Of a stretch of DNA of 64,000 nt, positions 61,278-64,000 are shown one piece after another. Source of the DNA: Pseudomonas fluorescens (GTDB taxonomy: Bacteria; Pseudomonadota; Gammaproteobacteria; Pseudomonadales; Pseudomonadaceae); the NCBI RefSeq assembly GCF_003732425.1, contig NZ_MOBX01000003.1, positions 434,001-498,000 of the forward strand. The letters run 5' to 3'. The notes under the pieces are model-generated. The model was not told the DNA's origin and did not search any database. It worked only from the letters and a program-made list of their open reading frames with translations. Position 1 is the first letter of the stretch. Every line of letters begins with the position of its first letter. The translations under genes and the position numbers were made by a program.

Positions 61278-63287
61278 TCAGTTGACCTGTACCAGCCCGC
61301 CCTTGATGGTCAGCATGCCGCCGCCGTCCACGGTCTGCGAGGCCGCGCCCTTGTTGGTCAGGCTGATGCCAGCGTCGTTGGTCAGCGTCGTTCCGGCCTT
61401 GTTGTCCAGCGAAGTGCCGGCCTGATTGGTCATCGCGGTACCGGCCTTCTGCGTGATCGAGGTGCTGGCTGACGTCGCCAGGTCGGCACCGCTCTTGAGG
61501 GTGAAACTTCCGCCGCTTTGCAGGGTGAGGGTGCCGCTGACCTTGATCGTCAGGTTGCCGTCCACCGTCAGGCTGTAGTCGCCGGTGACCTTGTCGGTGT
61601 AGTTGCCGCCAGTGCTGTGGTTCTGATCGGCGCCGACTTTTACCGTGCGGCTGTCCTTCACATCGAGGCTGTCGCTACCGGTCTGAATCGTCACGCTGCG
61701 TTTGCCCTTTTCCAGGGTCACCGTCTCGTCGCCGTCCTTTACCGTACGCGTACGGGCGTTCTGCACAGTGAGGGTTTCGTCGTGGCCGACGGTGGCGGTG
61801 GTGTCGTTGAGTACGTTGATTTTCAGGTCTTTCTGCGCCTGCAGAAACACCTCTTCAGCGTCCTTCTTGTCCTCGAAGCGCAGCTCGTTGAAACCGCCGC
61901 CACCCTTGGACGATTGAGTCTTGATCCCTGATTGGGTCTGATTGGCCGGCAGTGCGTAGGGCAGCGCGTTGTCGCCGTTGTACACGCAGCCGGTCACCAG
62001 TGGCCGATCCGGGTCGCCGTCGATAAAGGTCACGATAACTTCCTGGCCGATACGCGGCACGAACTGCATGCCGAAACCCTTGCCACTCCACGGCAACACC
62101 ACGCGCACCCAGCAGGAGCTGGTTTCATCGTTCTTGCCGTCGCGATCCCAAGGGAACTGCAACTTGATCCGCCCGTACTCGTCGGTCCAGATTTCTTCGC
62201 CGGACTTACCGACGACGATGGCAGTCTGCGGATGCATGCGCGGTTTCGGTGTGCTGCGTTGTGGGCGAAATGGTGTGGCTTTGGGGATCGCCTCAAAGCG
62301 GTTGCGATAGCTGTCATGACCGGCGTCATGGGTCACCCGCGTTACTACCCAGTCGATATTCAGACTCGCGTCGTCATGCCCCTCGAGGGTGAACCAGTGC
62401 CCCGGAATCAGCCAGCGGCAGTCGCTTTCGCCGACAAACCGCTTCTCCTCGCTGCGCAAACCGTCGACGCGTTGCTTGGTCAACGTATCGCCGCGGGCCT
62501 TGGCGTTGTAGCCGCCCGGATGCTCATAGATCGAACGCGGCCCGGCCACCGCTTCGGCCTGACCATAAAGTGATGTGGTCGGCGTGGTGAACTCATAATC
62601 CGTCGCCCGATACACACCTGCTACTGCCTGCAAACACAGCTGCCCGGAACGGATCCCGTGCAGCTCTCGCTCGCCCAGCCCTTGGCCCAGATACTTGACC
62701 TTCGGTCCGTTGGGGATCTGCACGAACGCATCGTTGCTATCACCCAGCACGAGCGTGTGCTTGCCATCGTCATGGGTGAAAAACCAGAAAATGCCTTCCT
62801 CTTCCAGCAGTCGCGAGACGAAGGCGAAATCGGTTTCGCCGTATTGCACGCAGTACTCGCGCGGGGTGTAGCTGCCGGTCAGGGAGAGTTTGAAATCGCT
62901 GAAACCGTGAGCGTTGAAAATGGTGGTCACGATGTCGGAGGTGGCGAGGTTCTGGAAGACGCGGTTGTTGCTGGCCAGGGTCAGCCACCAGAGCCACGGG
63001 CGCAGGATCAGTTGATAGCGCTCGGCGGTGGCGTCGGCGGGGAGCTGGCGGATTTCGGCGACCAATGCGTCGAACGGGCGCAGTTGCGCGTCGTTGTGAA
63101 AAGTCGTGGTGACGTGGCTGGCGACGGCACTGGTCAGGGTGAGCGCGGCGCCGTCGTTGAGACCGTTGAGGGTGTGCGCGCTCAGCGTGTTGAGCGCTTC
63201 GTCGCCGGACAGCGACTCAGGGTAAAGCGCCGCCAGCGCGGTGGCGGTGAGCGAGAGGGTGGTGTTGCTATCAGTCGATCGCGGCAT
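61278..63287 (-). CDS. vgrG: type VI secretion VgrG tip protein
   Basis: 669 residues. N-terminal gp27-like region with SGDEALNTLSAHTLNGLND and CVQYGETDFAFVSRLLEEEGIFWFF, then the OB segment WTDEYGRIKLQFPWDRDGKND and GKGFGMQFVPRIGQEVIVTFIDGDPDRPLVTG. The C-terminus is a beta-helix of short repeated strands (LTIKVSGTLTLQSGGSFTLK, QKAGTAMTNQAGTSLDNKAG) ending GGLVQVN. No extra cargo domain is fused. It is about 90 residues shorter than the VgrG at 38348 because it lacks the transthyretin-like end. Confidence 0.92.
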   Translation of the reverse strand: MPRSTDSNTTLSLTATALAALYPESLSGDEALNTLSAHTLNGLNDGAALTLTSAVASHVTTTFHNDAQLRPFDALVAEIRQLPADATAERYQLILRPWLWWLTLASNNRVFQNLATSDIVTTIFNAHGFSDFKLSLTGSYTPREYCVQYGETDFAFVSRLLEEEGIFWFFTHDDGKHTLVLGDSNDAFVQIPNGPKVKYLGQGLGERELHGIRSGQLCLQAVAGVYRATDYEFTTPTTSLYGQAEAVAGPRSIYEHPGGYNAKARGDTLTKQRVDGLRSEEKRFVGESDCRWLIPGHWFTLEGHDDASLNIDWVVTRVTHDAGHDSYRNRFEAIPKATPFRPQRSTPKPRMHPQTAIVVGKSGEEIWTDEYGRIKLQFPWDRDGKNDETSSCWVRVVLPWSGKGFGMQFVPRIGQEVIVTFIDGDPDRPLVTGCVYNGDNALPYALPANQTQSGIKTQSSKGGGGFNELRFEDKKDAEEVFLQAQKDLKINVLNDTTATVGHDETLTVQNARTRTVKDGDETVTLEKGKRSVTIQTGSDSLDVKDSRTVKVGADQNHSTGGNYTDKVTGDYSLTVDGNLTIKVSGTLTLQSGGSFTLKSGADLATSASTSITQKAGTAMTNQAGTSLDNKAGTTLTNDAGISLTNKGAASQTVDGGGMLTIKGGLVQVN

Positions 63288-63308
63288 GGCCAGAACTCAA
63301 GGAAACGG

Positions 63309-64000
63309 TTACTTGGTGATTTGAAAAACCCTGTCCGTCGGCGCCACCAGGTAGGTGTTATCAAGGTTGGCCTGCAAGGTGAGGTTGCCAAAACACCCTT
63401 CACATTTGGGGGCGGTCACGCTGGTACCGGCACTCGAAACGTATTTGGCTTTCAGTGGGAAACTCAGGAACGCACCTATCTGATTGTGGCCGTGTAGTTC
63501 ACAGTAGGTGGCATTGCAGATGTAAGACGCCTTCGGGCTGGAGGAAGCGACAGCGACCGCTACTGGCGCTACATAGCGATCACTTGAAGCGAGGACGGCG
63601 AAGCAGGAACCCTTACCGTCTTCTCCGGCATTCCTGTCGAAACTGAATTGCAGAGCGCTCTTGAAATCATCGATCGTGATCCAGTGATCCATGGCTAACA
63701 TGACGCCGGCTACCGCACCTTTGTAATTGATCCGGTAGTTGCTGATCGCTGCATTGTTTTTTTTCGTCAGTCGGTCGCCTTTGAATCCGAATTGCAGTTG
63801 CCATTGGCACAGGTGTTCAATGCTGGAAATGACGTCTGCACCGGGCGCGGTACCGCTCCATATCACCGATTTGACATTAAAATTGACCGCTTTGGCTTGC
63901 AGATCCAGGCGATAGCTCTGCTCTTCTTTGGCGTCATCGTAAATTCTTCCTTCCCAATTGACGTAGACCTGCTGGGGGCCCGTACCGTGAAAGCGCAGCC
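63309..64000 (-). CDS. unrecognised protein upstream of VgrG (N-terminus beyond the window)
   Basis: The reverse-strand frame is open from the window end to the stop at 63309 (at least 230 codons). A GTG at 63866 exists, but the frame continues upstream with plausible protein: LRFHGTGPQQVYVNWEGRIY, then SYRLDLQAKAVNFNV. The rest has ISSIEHLCQWQLQFGFKGD and a C-terminal region with four cysteines, NATYCELHGHNQIGAFL and PKCEGCFGNL, which could bind zinc. No family recognised. It sits 21 bases before the VgrG gene, so it is probably part of that T6SS operon, as cargo, adaptor or immunity. Confidence 0.65.
   Translation of the reverse strand, partial: LRFHGTGPQQVYVNWEGRIYDDAKEEQSYRLDLQAKAVNFNVKSVIWSGTAPGADVISSIEHLCQWQLQFGFKGDRLTKKNNAAISNYRINYKGAVAGVMLAMDHWITIDDFKSALQFSFDRNAGEDGKGSCFAVLASSDRYVAPVAVAVASSSPKASYICNATYCELHGHNQIGAFLSFPLKAKYVSSAGTSVTAPKCEGCFGNLTLQANLDNTYLVAPTDRVFQITK

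Overview
The window reads as a piece of chromosome from a Pseudomonas of the P. fluorescens lineage. The evidence is about 60% GC, many short palindromic REP/REPIN repeats of the fluorescent-Pseudomonas type, and a gene set typical of the genus: DUF2388, DUF2790 and DUF1652 proteins, phosphatidylcholine synthase, multidomain LigD, carnitine-pathway CoA-transferase genes and VgrG islands. No rRNA, tRNA, phage, insertion sequence or CRISPR array was seen. The only transposase-like gene is a REP-associated tyrosine transposase (RAYT).

Layout. 1-4992 (minus): a tightly packed operon of APC permease (cut by the window edge), N-formylglutamate amidohydrolase-like protein, glutamine-synthetase-like ligase, isochorismatase-like hydrolase and RpiR regulator, probably for an unknown amine or amide. 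5322-6631: degenerate histidine phosphatase plus CobF. 6853-10572: acetyl-CoA acetyltransferase and two CoA-transferase subunits, divergent from a LysR gene (the dhcR-dhcAB-atoB arrangement). 10692-12638: sirtuin and a methyltransferase. 13043-19024: MNIO (DUF692) plus DUF2063 pair, a two-component system, two small secreted proteins and a DipZ-like thiol-disulfide membrane protein. 19047-22750: GNAT, DUF4242, methyltransferase, Pcs and a TerB-like protein. 22843-23470: RAYT flanked by REPINs. 23617-28567: heme-oxygenase-like diiron protein, methyltransferase and LigD. 28568-35216: small proteins, SodC, a chemoreceptor, two NTF2-like proteins and malate:quinone oxidoreductase. 35833-40639: a type VI secretion operon of VgrG, a PoNe-like nuclease toxin and its PoNi-like immunity protein. 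41178-56020: a catabolic island with an aminohydrolase of the 8-oxoguanine deaminase type, NCS2 permease, CobW-like GTPase, UbiX/UbiD pair, two paralogous TIM-barrel amidohydrolases, LysR regulators, a two-subunit molybdenum hydroxylase and a PAS-LuxR regulator. 56156-60002: DUF1652, a non-coding repeat zone, a lipoprotein, a TRIC-like channel, an SDR and a phosphotransferase. 60193-64000: a second VgrG locus with a DUF4280 PAAR-like gene and an unrecognised gene running off the window.

The most notable observation is regulatory. A 35-bp composite element, TGTAT(C/T)-N4-TGTATC-N13-GATACA, occurs three times with identical spacing: once upstream of the MNIO/DUF2063 operon and twice between the response-regulator gene and the small secreted-protein gene. 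This suggests that the two-component system controls its own genes, the secreted peptides (perhaps also DipZ) and the MNIO enzyme as one envelope metal- or thiol-stress regulon. No DUF2282 precursor, the usual MNIO partner, is present, so one of the co-regulated Cys-containing secreted peptides is a candidate substrate. A second notable point is the tandem amidohydrolase pair next to UbiD/UbiX: one copy keeps the metal-binding HxH motif and the other has lost it.

All calls come from reading translated sequences and motifs. No database search was run.
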